From: Lachnoclostridium sp. An131
GTDB lineage: Bacteria > Bacillota > Clostridia > Lachnospirales > Lachnospiraceae
Assembly: GCF_002160825.1 (NCBI RefSeq)
Contig: NZ_NFLI01000006.1
Span: 62,001-126,000 of the forward strand
Length of the DNA: 64,000 bases
Direction of reading: 5' to 3'
Shown: piece after piece, positions 17,568-26,394 of the stretch
Layout of the letters: each line of letters starts with the position of its first letter
How positions within the stretch are numbered: position 1 is the first letter of the stretch
Made by a program: the position numbers and the translations under genes
The notes under the pieces: model-generated
Database searches by the model: none
Told to the model about the DNA's origin: nothing
What the model saw: the letters and a program-made list of their open reading frames with translations, nothing else

Positions 17568-18521
17568 TCACCTTTCCTGCTCCGGCGCCTGGCCAAGCCT
17601 TACGCCTGACTCCAGGTGATATCCCCGAAGGAAGGCCGCCGTGTCCATTCTCTTTTTCCCCTGAAGCTGAAGCTCTGTCACCTTTAAGCTTCCTTTTCCG
17701 CAGGCCACGTAAAAAGCATCCTTTTCCACCTTCGTGATCTCCCCGCAGGCCGCTCCCTGGTCCTCTCTCCCACACACATCCGCGGACCAAATCTTCAGAG
17801 TCTTATCTCCAAGCCTCGTATAGGCGCTGGGCCAGGGATTCAGTCCTCGGATCAGCCGCTCCAATACAGCTGCATCCTTCGAAAAATCCAGCTCTCCCAT
17901 CTCCTTCGTGAGCATCCTCGCATACTCCGTCGTGGTCTCACCCTGCTTTTCCGGCTTCAGCTCTCCCTTTTCCAGCTTTTCCAGGGCTTCGACACACAAT
18001 GACGCCCCGAGAGCAGACAGCTTATCAAACAGGCTTCCGCTGGTTTCTTTTTCGTCCAAAGGCACAGAGCCCTTCAGCAGCATGTCGCCGGTATCCAGGC
18101 CTTCATCCATCTGCATGATCGTCACGCCGCTTTCCTTTTCACCGTCGATGACCGCCCACTGAATCGGAGCCGCTCCGCGGTATTTCGGAAGCAGAGAGCC
18201 GTGAACATTGATGCAGCCGTATTTCTTCATATGAAGAATCTCCGGCGGCACAATCTGCCCAAACGCAATCACGACAATCGCATCTGCCGGTGTATTCTCC
18301 AGCACCTTTACCGTCTCCGGATCCCGGAGCTTCTTCGGCTGAAAAACCTTCAGGCCATGCTTCAGAGCCACTTCCTTTACCGGGGTCGGCGCCAGCTCAT
18401 GGCCCCGCCCTTTCGGCTTATCCGGCTGCGAAACCACCAGAGTAATCTCATGCCCCGCCCCGATCAGCGCCTCCAGGGTTCCCACCGAAAAATCCGGCGT
18501 TCCCATAAAAATCAGCTTCAT
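17568..18521 (-). CDS. fmt: Methionyl-tRNA formyltransferase
   Basis: 317 residues. It formylates initiator Met-tRNA using 10-formyl-THF. Key features are the start MKLIFMGTPDFSVGTLEALI, the folate and catalytic region INVHGSLLPKYRGAAPIQWA (Asn, His) and TIMQMDEGLDTGDML with catalytic Asp. The C-terminal OB-like domain begins near residue 205. It starts four bases after def ends; the two enzymes act at opposite ends of N-formyl metabolism and are almost always neighbours. Confidence 0.97.
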   Translation of the reverse strand: MKLIFMGTPDFSVGTLEALIGAGHEITLVVSQPDKPKGRGHELAPTPVKEVALKHGLKVFQPKKLRDPETVKVLENTPADAIVVIAFGQIVPPEILHMKKYGCINVHGSLLPKYRGAAPIQWAVIDGEKESGVTIMQMDEGLDTGDMLLKGSVPLDEKETSGSLFDKLSALGASLCVEALEKLEKGELKPEKQGETTTEYARMLTKEMGELDFSKDAAVLERLIRGLNPWPSAYTRLGDKTLKIWSADVCGREDQGAACGEITKVEKDAFYVACGKGSLKVTELQLQGKKRMDTAAFLRGYHLESGVRLGQAPEQER

Positions 18522-18525
18522 ATTC

Positions 18526-19005
18526 TCACTCCTCGTCTTCGTCCTCCGCAGTCACGTCATAGATATCGCCTTCTACCAGATCCACATACATCACGCCGTC
18601 CAGATGATCCAGCTCATGGCAGATAGCACGGGCCAGCAGCCCCTCGGCCTCCACCTCATAGCGCTCCATCTCTTCATTCCAGGCCTCTGCCTTTACATAA
18701 TTCGGCCGCGTCACAATACCTGCCTTGCCAGGCACGCTTAAGCATCCCTCGCTGCCTGTCTGCTCCCCGCTTTTTTCCAAAATCTGCGGATTGATCATCG
18801 TATAGGGCGTGCCGTCCACGTCAATCACTACGATTCTTTTCAGGATTCCCACCTGGGGCGCCGCAAGCCCCACACCCTGAGCCTCATACATCGTATCGTA
18901 CATATCCTGAATCAGCTCCCGTATCCGCGGAGTAACCTCCTTCACCTCCCGGCAATTTTTCCTGAGAATTTCATCTCCCAGTTCTCTGATATTTCTGATC
19001 GCCAT
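18526..19005 (-). CDS. def: Peptide deformylase
   Basis: 159 residues. It removes the formyl group from new proteins using a bound metal. The three motifs are GVGLAAPQVG (near residue 43), EGCLSVPGK (with the Cys ligand) and HELDHLDG (with two His ligands and catalytic Glu). The C-terminus is a short acidic tail (TAEDEDEE). RBS GGAGGAAG precedes the ATG. It lies 16 bases after priA and four before fmt. Confidence 0.97.
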   Translation of the reverse strand: MAIRNIRELGDEILRKNCREVKEVTPRIRELIQDMYDTMYEAQGVGLAAPQVGILKRIVVIDVDGTPYTMINPQILEKSGEQTGSEGCLSVPGKAGIVTRPNYVKAEAWNEEMERYEVEAEGLLARAICHELDHLDGVMYVDLVEGDIYDVTAEDEDEE

Positions 19006-19021
19006 TTTTTCTTCCTCCCTG

Positions 19022-21352
19022 TCAGAATGGATTTACCGGATCCATATCAAATTGTATATTCAAAGCCTGAAGCCCGCTTTCCCGGGCAAGCTCCGGCTCG
19101 ATATTCTCTTTCCAGGACAGCAGCGCCGCAAGGCTTTTGCATTTCAGGTACAGCACCTTGCGGTACATATCCTTCAGCTTTGTAAGCCCTGCGTCTGCAG
19201 GGCCAATCACCTGAATTCCGCCATTCTCTCCCGGTTCTCCGCGCAGTCCTTCATCCGTCCGCTGCCTTTCCCCTGCAGAGCCGAGCCCTTCATTCCGGGG
19301 AACCGCCACCCTGCGCACAGCCTCAGGCGCCAGCCTTCTTAAAATCACAGCTCCTGCTTCCAGCTCCTCCTGATCCTCGGATGTCAGATAAAGAGCCATC
19401 AGATGGGCTGCCGGCGGATAATGCATCAGGCTCCGGTAGGCCATCTCCTGCCGGAAAAATTCCTCATAATCCTGTGCTGCCGCCGTCCGGATGCTGTAAT
19501 GCTCCGGACTGTAGGTCTGAATAACAGCGACGCCCTTTTCCCTTCCCCGGCCTGCTCTTCCGGCTGCCTGGGTTAAAAGCTGAAAGGTCCGCTCAGATGC
19601 CCGGTAATCTCCCGCGTAAAGCGAAAGATCCGCCGCCAGAATTCCTACCAGCGTCACTCCCGGAAAATCATGTCCCTTTACAATCATCTGGGTTCCCACC
19701 AGGATATCTGCTTCTCCGCGGGAAAAGGCCTCAAGAATTTTCTCATGTCCGCCCTTCTGCCTGGTCGTGTCATAATCCATCCGCAGCACCCTGGCCCCCG
19801 GAAATTCTCTCTGAACCTGTTCTGCCACCTGCTGGGTTCCCGCCCGGAACGCACCGATATACGCTGAGCCGCAGGAAGGGCATTTTTTCACCGCCTCCTG
19901 CTGATATCCGCAGTAATGGCAGAGCATGCGCCCCCCTCCATGCAGAGATAAAGCAATATCGCAATGTGGACATTTTATCACATGTCCGCAGGCTCTGCAA
20001 GAAACAAAGCCTGCATAGCCCCGCCGGTTCAGAAACAGCATCACCTGCTGCCCCTTTGCCAGCCTGTCTTCCATCAGCTCTTTCAGCCTCGCGCTGAAAA
20101 TCGAACGGTTGCCCAGCCGCAGCTCCTCCCGCAGATCCACGATCTCCGTCTCCGGAAGCTCCCGTCCCGGCACGCGCGCCGGAAGCTCATATAACTGGTA
20201 TTCTCCGGTTCTCGCCTTTTCATACGAATCCACAGACGGCGTGGCTGAGCCCAGCACTACAAAGGCTCCACTCATACGGGCCCGCTCGACAGCCGTCTCG
20301 CGTGCATGGTAGCGCGGCGCAGTCTCGCTTTTGTAGCTGCCCTCATGCTCCTCATCTATGACAATAATTCCAAGTCTGTCAAAAGGCGTAAACAGAGCCG
20401 AGCGCGGCCCAATCATCACCCGCACCTGCCCTGTCCTGGCACGCTCGAACTGATCGTAGCGCTCCCCGGCCGAAAGCCGGGAATGAAGAATCGATACCTG
20501 ATCGCCAAAGCGTCTGTAAAACCGCAGCACCGTCTGAAACGTCAGCGCAATTTCCGGAATCAGAACGATCGCCTGCTTTCCTTCTTCCAGGACAGCCGCA
20601 ATCAGCTCCATATAAATCTCCGTCTTGCCGCTGCCGGTTACGCCGTAAATCAGCGAAGGCCTTTTGTCGCCTGCCGCCGCCCGCGCAAGGATCCCAGCTG
20701 CCGCTGCCCGCTGCTGCGGATACAGCTCTACGGGATGGTGCTGCACTTCGGAGGGCCTGACCGGATTCCGGAATACCGTATCCGTCTCCACCCGCAGGAT
20801 CCCTGCCTCCTCAAGGACCTTGACTGTCTGGGCTGTGATGTGAAGTGATTTCAGAGCGCTTCCGTAATCCAGCCCTTCTTCCTGGTTCTCTTCTGCCAGC
20901 AGCGCCTCCAGAAGCCGGAGCCTGGCTTTCTGATTTTTTCTTTTCAGAATTTCCCGGTATTCTTCTGCCTCTTTTCCGGATACAGCCAGTACAATCCTCC
21001 GCTTCACCTTTTCCTGTACGGCCCGCCGCACAGGAAGCACCGTCTTAAGGGCCTGATTCATGGTAGAGCCGTAGAAACGGCGCATCCAGGAGGCCAGCGC
21101 GATCAGCTGCCCTTCCAGCCGGATTCCCTTTTCCGCGATCCCGATGATCTCCTTTACGCGCTCAGGATCCCATTCACATTCCTCCGTCAGCTCCACCACA
21201 TAAGCGGTCAGCCTGCGGCTGCCGTTTCCAAAAGGGACAAGAACCTGCATGCCGACGCTCAAAGCATCCTCCAGCTCCTCCGGCACCCGGTACTGAAAGG
21301 TTCGATCCAGCTTTTCCAGGGAAATGTCCACGATTACATTGGCGTATTTCAC
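19022..21352 (-). CDS. priA: Primosomal replication-restart helicase PriA
   Basis: 776 residues. PriA reloads the replication machinery at stalled forks. An N-terminal DNA-binding domain (about 1-110) is followed by the helicase core: Walker A GVTGSGKTEIYMEL near residue 240, DEEH box IIVIDEEHEGSYK, and motif VLGSATPSVDSY. Zinc is bound by CRACGHVIKCPHC and the later CHYCG and CPSCGS pairs. An insertion near the end, with LGSAGERQRTDEG, is not standard. The start overlaps the murE stop by four bases. Confidence 0.95.
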   Translation of the reverse strand: MKYANVIVDISLEKLDRTFQYRVPEELEDALSVGMQVLVPFGNGSRRLTAYVVELTEECEWDPERVKEIIGIAEKGIRLEGQLIALASWMRRFYGSTMNQALKTVLPVRRAVQEKVKRRIVLAVSGKEAEEYREILKRKNQKARLRLLEALLAEENQEEGLDYGSALKSLHITAQTVKVLEEAGILRVETDTVFRNPVRPSEVQHHPVELYPQQRAAAAGILARAAAGDKRPSLIYGVTGSGKTEIYMELIAAVLEEGKQAIVLIPEIALTFQTVLRFYRRFGDQVSILHSRLSAGERYDQFERARTGQVRVMIGPRSALFTPFDRLGIIVIDEEHEGSYKSETAPRYHARETAVERARMSGAFVVLGSATPSVDSYEKARTGEYQLYELPARVPGRELPETEIVDLREELRLGNRSIFSARLKELMEDRLAKGQQVMLFLNRRGYAGFVSCRACGHVIKCPHCDIALSLHGGGRMLCHYCGYQQEAVKKCPSCGSAYIGAFRAGTQQVAEQVQREFPGARVLRMDYDTTRQKGGHEKILEAFSRGEADILVGTQMIVKGHDFPGVTLVGILAADLSLYAGDYRASERTFQLLTQAAGRAGRGREKGVAVIQTYSPEHYSIRTAAAQDYEEFFRQEMAYRSLMHYPPAAHLMALYLTSEDQEELEAGAVILRRLAPEAVRRVAVPRNEGLGSAGERQRTDEGLRGEPGENGGIQVIGPADAGLTKLKDMYRKVLYLKCKSLAALLSWKENIEPELARESGLQALNIQFDMDPVNPF

Positions 21353-22818
21353 TTTCTTCCAAGCTCCTCCAGGACCTCCTGAATCAGCACCCGCTCATCC
21401 ATCGGATATTTGACTCCTTTGATTTCCTGGTAATCCTCATGTCCTTTTCCGGCCAGCACAATCACATCTCCAGGCTGTCCGTGCTCTATCACATAGCGGA
21501 TCGCTTCTTTGCGATCGATAATCTCCACATATTTCCCATCTGTTTTCTCAATTCCGGTCCGGATATCGTCGATAATCGCCTGCGGCTCCTCAAACCTTGG
21601 ATTATCCGAGGTAATCACCGTCAGATCCGCAAGCCGTCCTGACACCTCTCCCATCTCAAACCGCCGCATCCGGGAGCGGTTTCCTCCGCAGCCAAACAGG
21701 CACACCAGCCGCTTCGGGTGATATTCCTTTAAGGTGGTCAAAAGGCTCTCCAGGCTCATCGCATTGTGCGCATAGTCAATCATCAGCGTAAAGTCGTCCG
21801 ACACCTTCACCTTTTCAATGCGCCCCTTGGTCTGCGCCACCTCAAGAGCTGCCAGAATATCCTCCTTTGAAATATCAAAATGACGGCATACCGCAATCGC
21901 CACCAGCGAGTTGTAGACGCTGAACCGGCCGGGCATATCGATTTCCACATCCATGTTCATGAGCCCTGCCACATGATAAGCCACTCCCAGGAACCCTGGA
22001 CGGCTCACCAGCTTTACATCGGAAGCACACAGATCCGCCTTTTCTGAAAATCCATAGGTCTCCACCTCACAGCTGTGTCCTTCCAGAATCCGGCTGCAGT
22101 ACTGGTCGTCCAGATTCACAATACCTGTGCGGCACTGGCGGAACAGACGGCTTTTACACTCCAGATATTCCTCAAAGCTCTCATGCTCATTCGGCCCGAT
22201 GTGATCGGGCGCCAGGTTCGTAAAGATTCCGATATCAAACAGAATCCCTGCTGTCCGGTGCAGCTTCAGCCCCTGAGAGGAGACCTCCATGACTGCCACC
22301 TGGCAGCCTGCTTCCACCATAGCCGCAAAATACTGCTGAATCGTATAAGATTCCGGCGTCGTATTGCTGGCCGGAATATGCTTCTCTCCGATAATCGTCT
22401 CTATGGTTCCAATCAGGCCTGTACGGATTCCCGCATGCTCCAGGATCGAACGGATCATGAAGGTCGTCGTAGTCTTTCCCTTCGTCCCGGTGATGCCGAT
22501 GACCTTCAGCCTTCTGGCCGGATATCCAAAATAAGCCGCTGATATGAGGGCCAGCGCATAGCGGGTGTCCTTCACCAGAACCACACAGGTTCCTTCCGGA
22601 ACCTGCACCGGACGCTCCGCCACGATAACCACAGCTCCGTTCCGGGCAGCGTCTGCCGCCGCGTCATGGCTGTCAAAGACCGCTCCTTTGATGCAGACAA
22701 ACATGCATTCCTTCGAAACCATCTTCGTATTATAGACCAGTTCATTTACATTTACGTCAATGCTGCCGCTTATGACCTCGTATTCCAGGTCCTTCAGCAG
22801 TTCTCTTGCTGCTCTCAT
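21349..22818 (-). CDS. murE: UDP-MurNAc-tripeptide synthetase, meso-DAP type
   Basis: 489 residues. It adds the third amino acid to the peptidoglycan stem in the cytoplasm. The ATP loop GITGTKGKTTTTFMI is near residue 108, and NTTPESYTIQ lies in the UDP-substrate region. The specificity motif is DNPR (in VITSDNPRFEEPQ), the pattern for meso-diaminopimelate rather than lysine; this supports a Clostridia-type wall. It begins two bases after the aldose-epimerase-like gene ends and overlaps priA by four. Confidence 0.95.
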   Translation of the reverse strand: MRAARELLKDLEYEVISGSIDVNVNELVYNTKMVSKECMFVCIKGAVFDSHDAAADAARNGAVVIVAERPVQVPEGTCVVLVKDTRYALALISAAYFGYPARRLKVIGITGTKGKTTTTFMIRSILEHAGIRTGLIGTIETIIGEKHIPASNTTPESYTIQQYFAAMVEAGCQVAVMEVSSQGLKLHRTAGILFDIGIFTNLAPDHIGPNEHESFEEYLECKSRLFRQCRTGIVNLDDQYCSRILEGHSCEVETYGFSEKADLCASDVKLVSRPGFLGVAYHVAGLMNMDVEIDMPGRFSVYNSLVAIAVCRHFDISKEDILAALEVAQTKGRIEKVKVSDDFTLMIDYAHNAMSLESLLTTLKEYHPKRLVCLFGCGGNRSRMRRFEMGEVSGRLADLTVITSDNPRFEEPQAIIDDIRTGIEKTDGKYVEIIDRKEAIRYVIEHGQPGDVIVLAGKGHEDYQEIKGVKYPMDERVLIQEVLEELGRK

Positions 22819-22820
22819 CC

Positions 22821-23699
22821 CTATTCTCCAATCAAAATATCATAAGACGACCGGAAGCACTCTCCCGGCTGCAGGCTCTGCTCGTCAAACTTATCCTTCA
22901 GCTCCCCGTCAAAGCCCATATTATCGCATCTGCCAATCCAGGGCTCCAGGCAGATAAACGGCGCTTCTCCTCCCGCCGGCGCCCAGATTCCGACGCTCAA
23001 AGCATCCGGACACCGCATAGTCACAAGCTTCGTCCCATCCGAATCCACCAGGCTCACCTTTTTCACCTGTCCGTGATCAAAAATCAGCGCATCCTTATCA
23101 AAGGTGTGGGCATCCACAGAGCAGGCTCCGTTATCAAGCTTCAAGATCTCCGGGTGCTCCGCGTCCACAGCCGCCGCTTCCAGATTGATCGATACGCGTT
23201 CCAGGCTCTCCTGCCCGTCAAAGACGAGAGTGCAGCCTGTCTGCTGCGTCACGCAGAAGCCCGGATGGCCTCCGATGGAAAAATACATTCTCTTTTTCCC
23301 CGGATTTTCCACCTTCCATTCTACTGTTACACAGTTTCCTTCTATTTTATGCGTGATCTCCAGCACAAAATCAAAGGGATAGACCTTCCAGCTCTCTTCA
23401 TCTGATTTCAGGCGGTGCGTCACATGGGACTCTCCCAGCTCCACGCATTCAAACCTTCTATCTCTGGCAAAACCATGCTGGCCCATCGGATATTTCTTTC
23501 CTTCATATGTATAATACCCGCCGTTTACCTTTCCCACAAACGGAAACAGTACCGGCGCGTGGCGCGCCCAATACAGCGGATCCGCCGTCCACAAGGCCTC
23601 ACGGTCCTTCCTTTTGTCATAGACGCTGCAAAGCTCCGCCCCCTCATCGCTCACCTGAATTTTCAGCTCTTCATTTTCCAACACCCGCATCTGCGCCAT
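22821..23699 (-). CDS. Aldose 1-epimerase family protein (LacX-like)
   Basis: 292 residues, first gene of the housekeeping operon. Beta-sandwich galactose mutarotase fold: ALWTADPLYWARHAPVLFPF near residue 35 with the PVLFP block, PMGQHGFARDRRFE with the catalytic-type His, and FSIGGHPGF near residue 155. These match the LacX subgroup, which acts on sugars of unknown identity. RBS GAAGGAGGAAC is nine bases before the ATG. Promoter at 23729-23757. Confidence 0.85.
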   Translation of the reverse strand: MAQMRVLENEELKIQVSDEGAELCSVYDKRKDREALWTADPLYWARHAPVLFPFVGKVNGGYYTYEGKKYPMGQHGFARDRRFECVELGESHVTHRLKSDEESWKVYPFDFVLEITHKIEGNCVTVEWKVENPGKKRMYFSIGGHPGFCVTQQTGCTLVFDGQESLERVSINLEAAAVDAEHPEILKLDNGACSVDAHTFDKDALIFDHGQVKKVSLVDSDGTKLVTMRCPDALSVGIWAPAGGEAPFICLEPWIGRCDNMGFDGELKDKFDEQSLQPGECFRSSYDILIGE

Positions 23700-23728
23700 A
23701 TCCGTTCCTCCTTCTGTTAACTGAAGGT

Positions 23729-23757
23729 ATTATATCATGCCTGTCCTTTTTTTCCAA
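23729..23757 (-). promoter_or_regulatory. Main promoter of the epimerase-murE-...-thiN operon
   Basis: Minus-strand TTGGAA (23752-23757), 17-base spacer and TATAAT (23729-23734), 30 bases from the first start. It is the only strong promoter seen ahead of the thirteen genes down to 8820. Confidence 0.8.
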
Positions 23758-23874
23758 TTCCAAATGGCTGATTTTCGATTCTCTTAAGTCTTTTTTAAGT
23801 TTTGCGCCATTTTTTTATGGTTAATTTAGAAAATGGACATACTTTGAACACATTTGGGCATTATAATAAAGCAC

Positions 23875-23956
23875 AGATAGTTGATAAGACATCACTATCT
23901 CCCCCCTCATAAGAAAAGAAAAACCGTCCGGGCAGCCGGACGGTTTTTCTTTTCTG
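23875..23956. terminator. Bidirectional terminator with adjacent small hairpin
   Basis: A strong stem AAAAACCGTCCGG/CCGGACGGTTTTT at about 23923-23952 has T-runs on both strands. It lies 30 bases past the malQ stop, so it ends that leftward transcript. A separate stem AGATAGT/ACTATCT at 23876-23902 precedes it on the plus strand, and a TATAAT occurs at 23860-23865 without a well-spaced -35. Confidence 0.8.
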
Positions 23957-23984
23957 CTTTTCCCAGATCTGGGATTCACACACA

Positions 23985-25487
23985 TTATTTCCAATTCCAT
24001 CGTCCATAACGCTTCGTGATGGACGCAATCAGCTCTGTCACCTCATCAGACATTTGTCCCGGAAGCAGCCTCCACTTCCAGTTTGTTCCTACCGTGGACG
24101 GAGTGTTCATTCTGCTCCTGTTGTCCAGACCGAGGTAATCCTGCATCGGCACAATGCAGATCCGCGCTGCGCTGCGCATAATCAGGCTGATAAAGGAAAG
24201 ATACAGGTTCTTCTTTCCCGTACGCATATCACAGAGATATTCCCTGGCAAGAATCCTTTCCTCTTCTGTAATACTGTCAAACCACCCGGCAATCGTCTCA
24301 TTGTCGTGAGTTCCTGTGTATGCCACGCTGTTTTCCGGGTAATTATGGGGCAGATAATCGCTGGCACACCCGGAATCACGGGAATCAAAAGCAAATTCCA
24401 GCACCTTCATGCCAGGATAACCGCTCTCCCACACCAACCGTCGGACAGAGTCTGTGATATACCCCAGGTCCTCCGCAATAATCGCCTTTTCTCCCAACGC
24501 AGAGTTCACCGTATGGAACAGCTCCATCCCCGGCCCCTTCTCCCAGTGCCCGTTTGTGGCATCCTGATCTCCGAAGGGAATAGAGTAATACTCGTCAAAT
24601 CCCCTAAAATGGTCGATCCGCACCACATCATAAAGCTGATAACAGTAAGCCAGCCTCTGAATCCACCACTGATATCCGGTCTGGCGGTGATAGTCCCACC
24701 GGTACAGCGGATTTCCCCACAGCTGCCCTGTGGCGGAAAAACCGTCCGGCGGGCAGCCCGCCACAGCCGTCGGCATATTGTTCCCATCCAGCTGAAACAG
24801 CTCCGGATGCGCCCAGGTATCTGCGCTGTCCATCGCCACATAAATCGGGATATCACCGATGATCCGGATTCCCTTTCCATTGGCATAAGCTTTCAGCTCT
24901 CTCCACTGCCGGATAAACTGATACTGCAGATACTCCTGAAATTCTATGTCAAAATAATATTCCCGCTGATAATATTCCATGGCATTGTTCCAGCGAAGCC
25001 GGATGTCCTCGGCCCATTTCGTCCATTCCTGGCCGCCGAACACCCCCTTGACCGCCATGAAAATCGCATAATCCCGCAGCCACCAGCTGTTTTCATATCG
25101 AAATCTCTGAAATTCCGAATCCTTTGCAATCTGGCTGCGTTCATAGGCTTTGCGCAGCAGCCGATACCGTGACCGGTATATTTTCTCATAATCCACAGAA
25201 TCCGGCTTTTTCCCAAAATCCTCCGCCCCGCATTCCTCTTCTGTCAGCACTCCCTCCTCTACCAGCCTTTCCAGGCTGATGAGATAGGGATTTCCTGCAA
25301 AGGTAGAAAAGGACTGGTACGGAGAATCTCCATAGCTGGTTGGTCCAAGAGGCAGAATCTGCCAATAGCTCTGTCCGCAGGCCTCCAGCCGGTCTACAAA
25401 TTCGTAGGCTTCCTTTGAAAAGCAGCCGATGCCATATCGTGACGGCAGGCTGGTAACAGACAGCAGGATTCCACTTTCCCGTCTCAA
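23985..25487 (-). CDS. malQ: 4-alpha-glucanotransferase (amylomaltase)
   Basis: 500 residues, GH77. It disproportionates maltodextrins in the cytoplasm, releasing glucose. The N-terminus RRESGILLSVTSLPSRYGIG is typical. Catalytic nucleophile Asp lies in VVRIDHFRGFDEYY, acid/base Glu in AIIAEDLGYIT, and the third acid in YTGTHDNETIAGWF. Length matches the family. It overlaps the EEP-fold gene by four bases and is the last gene of the operon with the PTS permease, which points to maltose or maltodextrin use. Confidence 0.95.
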   Translation of the reverse strand: MRRESGILLSVTSLPSRYGIGCFSKEAYEFVDRLEACGQSYWQILPLGPTSYGDSPYQSFSTFAGNPYLISLERLVEEGVLTEEECGAEDFGKKPDSVDYEKIYRSRYRLLRKAYERSQIAKDSEFQRFRYENSWWLRDYAIFMAVKGVFGGQEWTKWAEDIRLRWNNAMEYYQREYYFDIEFQEYLQYQFIRQWRELKAYANGKGIRIIGDIPIYVAMDSADTWAHPELFQLDGNNMPTAVAGCPPDGFSATGQLWGNPLYRWDYHRQTGYQWWIQRLAYCYQLYDVVRIDHFRGFDEYYSIPFGDQDATNGHWEKGPGMELFHTVNSALGEKAIIAEDLGYITDSVRRLVWESGYPGMKVLEFAFDSRDSGCASDYLPHNYPENSVAYTGTHDNETIAGWFDSITEEERILAREYLCDMRTGKKNLYLSFISLIMRSAARICIVPMQDYLGLDNRSRMNTPSTVGTNWKWRLLPGQMSDEVTELIASITKRYGRWNWK

Positions 25488-26380
25488 TTTTCTTCCCTCT
25501 CTTTGCCGTTATTTTGAAATTCCATCACAACCCCGTAATGATCTGATACCAGAGGCCCGTTTGTCCCGTCGCAGATCACTCTGGACACAGAAGGCGAAAT
25601 CCTCTGGCTGCACCAGATATAATCAATCCGCATGCCCTGGTCCGCACCGCCTTCCTTCCAGCCGTCGATAGCGCCGCCAGCCGTATCGCCCCGGTCCTTC
25701 GTCCGGGCCGTTTCATACATATCATGCCAGCCGGAGGAGCGGATCAGGTCGTACCCTTCTCCGCGGATGTCCGCTCTGGAATTGCAGTCACCCATCAGCC
25801 ACGCTGGCCCCTGGCTGTCTTTCAGCCAGGTCTGGCTGACTGCGGCAGACAGCCTGCTCCACTGCTCCTGGAAAGGCTCCTCTTCATCCTGCCACCAGCC
25901 CATGTGGACACAGCCGAACCACTGCGGCCCCTCAGGCGTACGGATTCTCATCCCCAGCGCCCGGCGGGTCTTCCAGTTGTGATAATCGTGTGTCTTTGAT
26001 ATAAAAAACTGATCTGTATCATCCACCGGCCACACGGTAAAGAGCGCCAGGCCCTCGTCGTACCGCTCATAGCCTACCTTGGCAGGAATCCAGGTCCAGC
26101 TCATGGGATATCCGCCCTTTTTCAAAAGCCAGGCCAGCCGGAATGCATGATTGTCCACGCGCACCACCGCCGTATCCATATCCTCTCTTCCCGCACAGGG
26201 AAGATATCCCGTCTCCTCCAGACAGGATTCCGGCGCCGGCTTGGCGCTTATCGTCTGATTCACCTCCTGGAGAGCCATGATCTGGGGCTGTTCCTTCCGA
26301 ACAACCCCACAGAAGCCAAGCAGCTTTTCTTCGTAATCCGGTTCTATGATACTGTGGCTGTTTAACGTAATCAGCTTCAT
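25484..26380 (-). CDS. Endonuclease/exonuclease/phosphatase-fold hydrolase
   Basis: 298 residues with no signal peptide. The start MKLITLNSHSIIEPDYEEKL and the metal Glu in IMALQEVNQTIS, then LMGDCNSRADIRGE and VSDHYGVVMEFQ at the end, are the Mg-binding Asn, Glu, Asp and His positions of the EEP fold. Members cleave phosphodiesters in DNA, lipids or other substrates. Its place between a glucan PTS and malQ is conserved in some Firmicutes maltose operons, but the substrate is unknown. It is 14 bases after the PTS gene. Confidence 0.85.
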   Translation of the reverse strand: MKLITLNSHSIIEPDYEEKLLGFCGVVRKEQPQIMALQEVNQTISAKPAPESCLEETGYLPCAGREDMDTAVVRVDNHAFRLAWLLKKGGYPMSWTWIPAKVGYERYDEGLALFTVWPVDDTDQFFISKTHDYHNWKTRRALGMRIRTPEGPQWFGCVHMGWWQDEEEPFQEQWSRLSAAVSQTWLKDSQGPAWLMGDCNSRADIRGEGYDLIRSSGWHDMYETARTKDRGDTAGGAIDGWKEGGADQGMRIDYIWCSQRISPSVSRVICDGTNGPLVSDHYGVVMEFQNNGKEREEN

Positions 26381-26394
26381 TCCTACCGCCTGCC

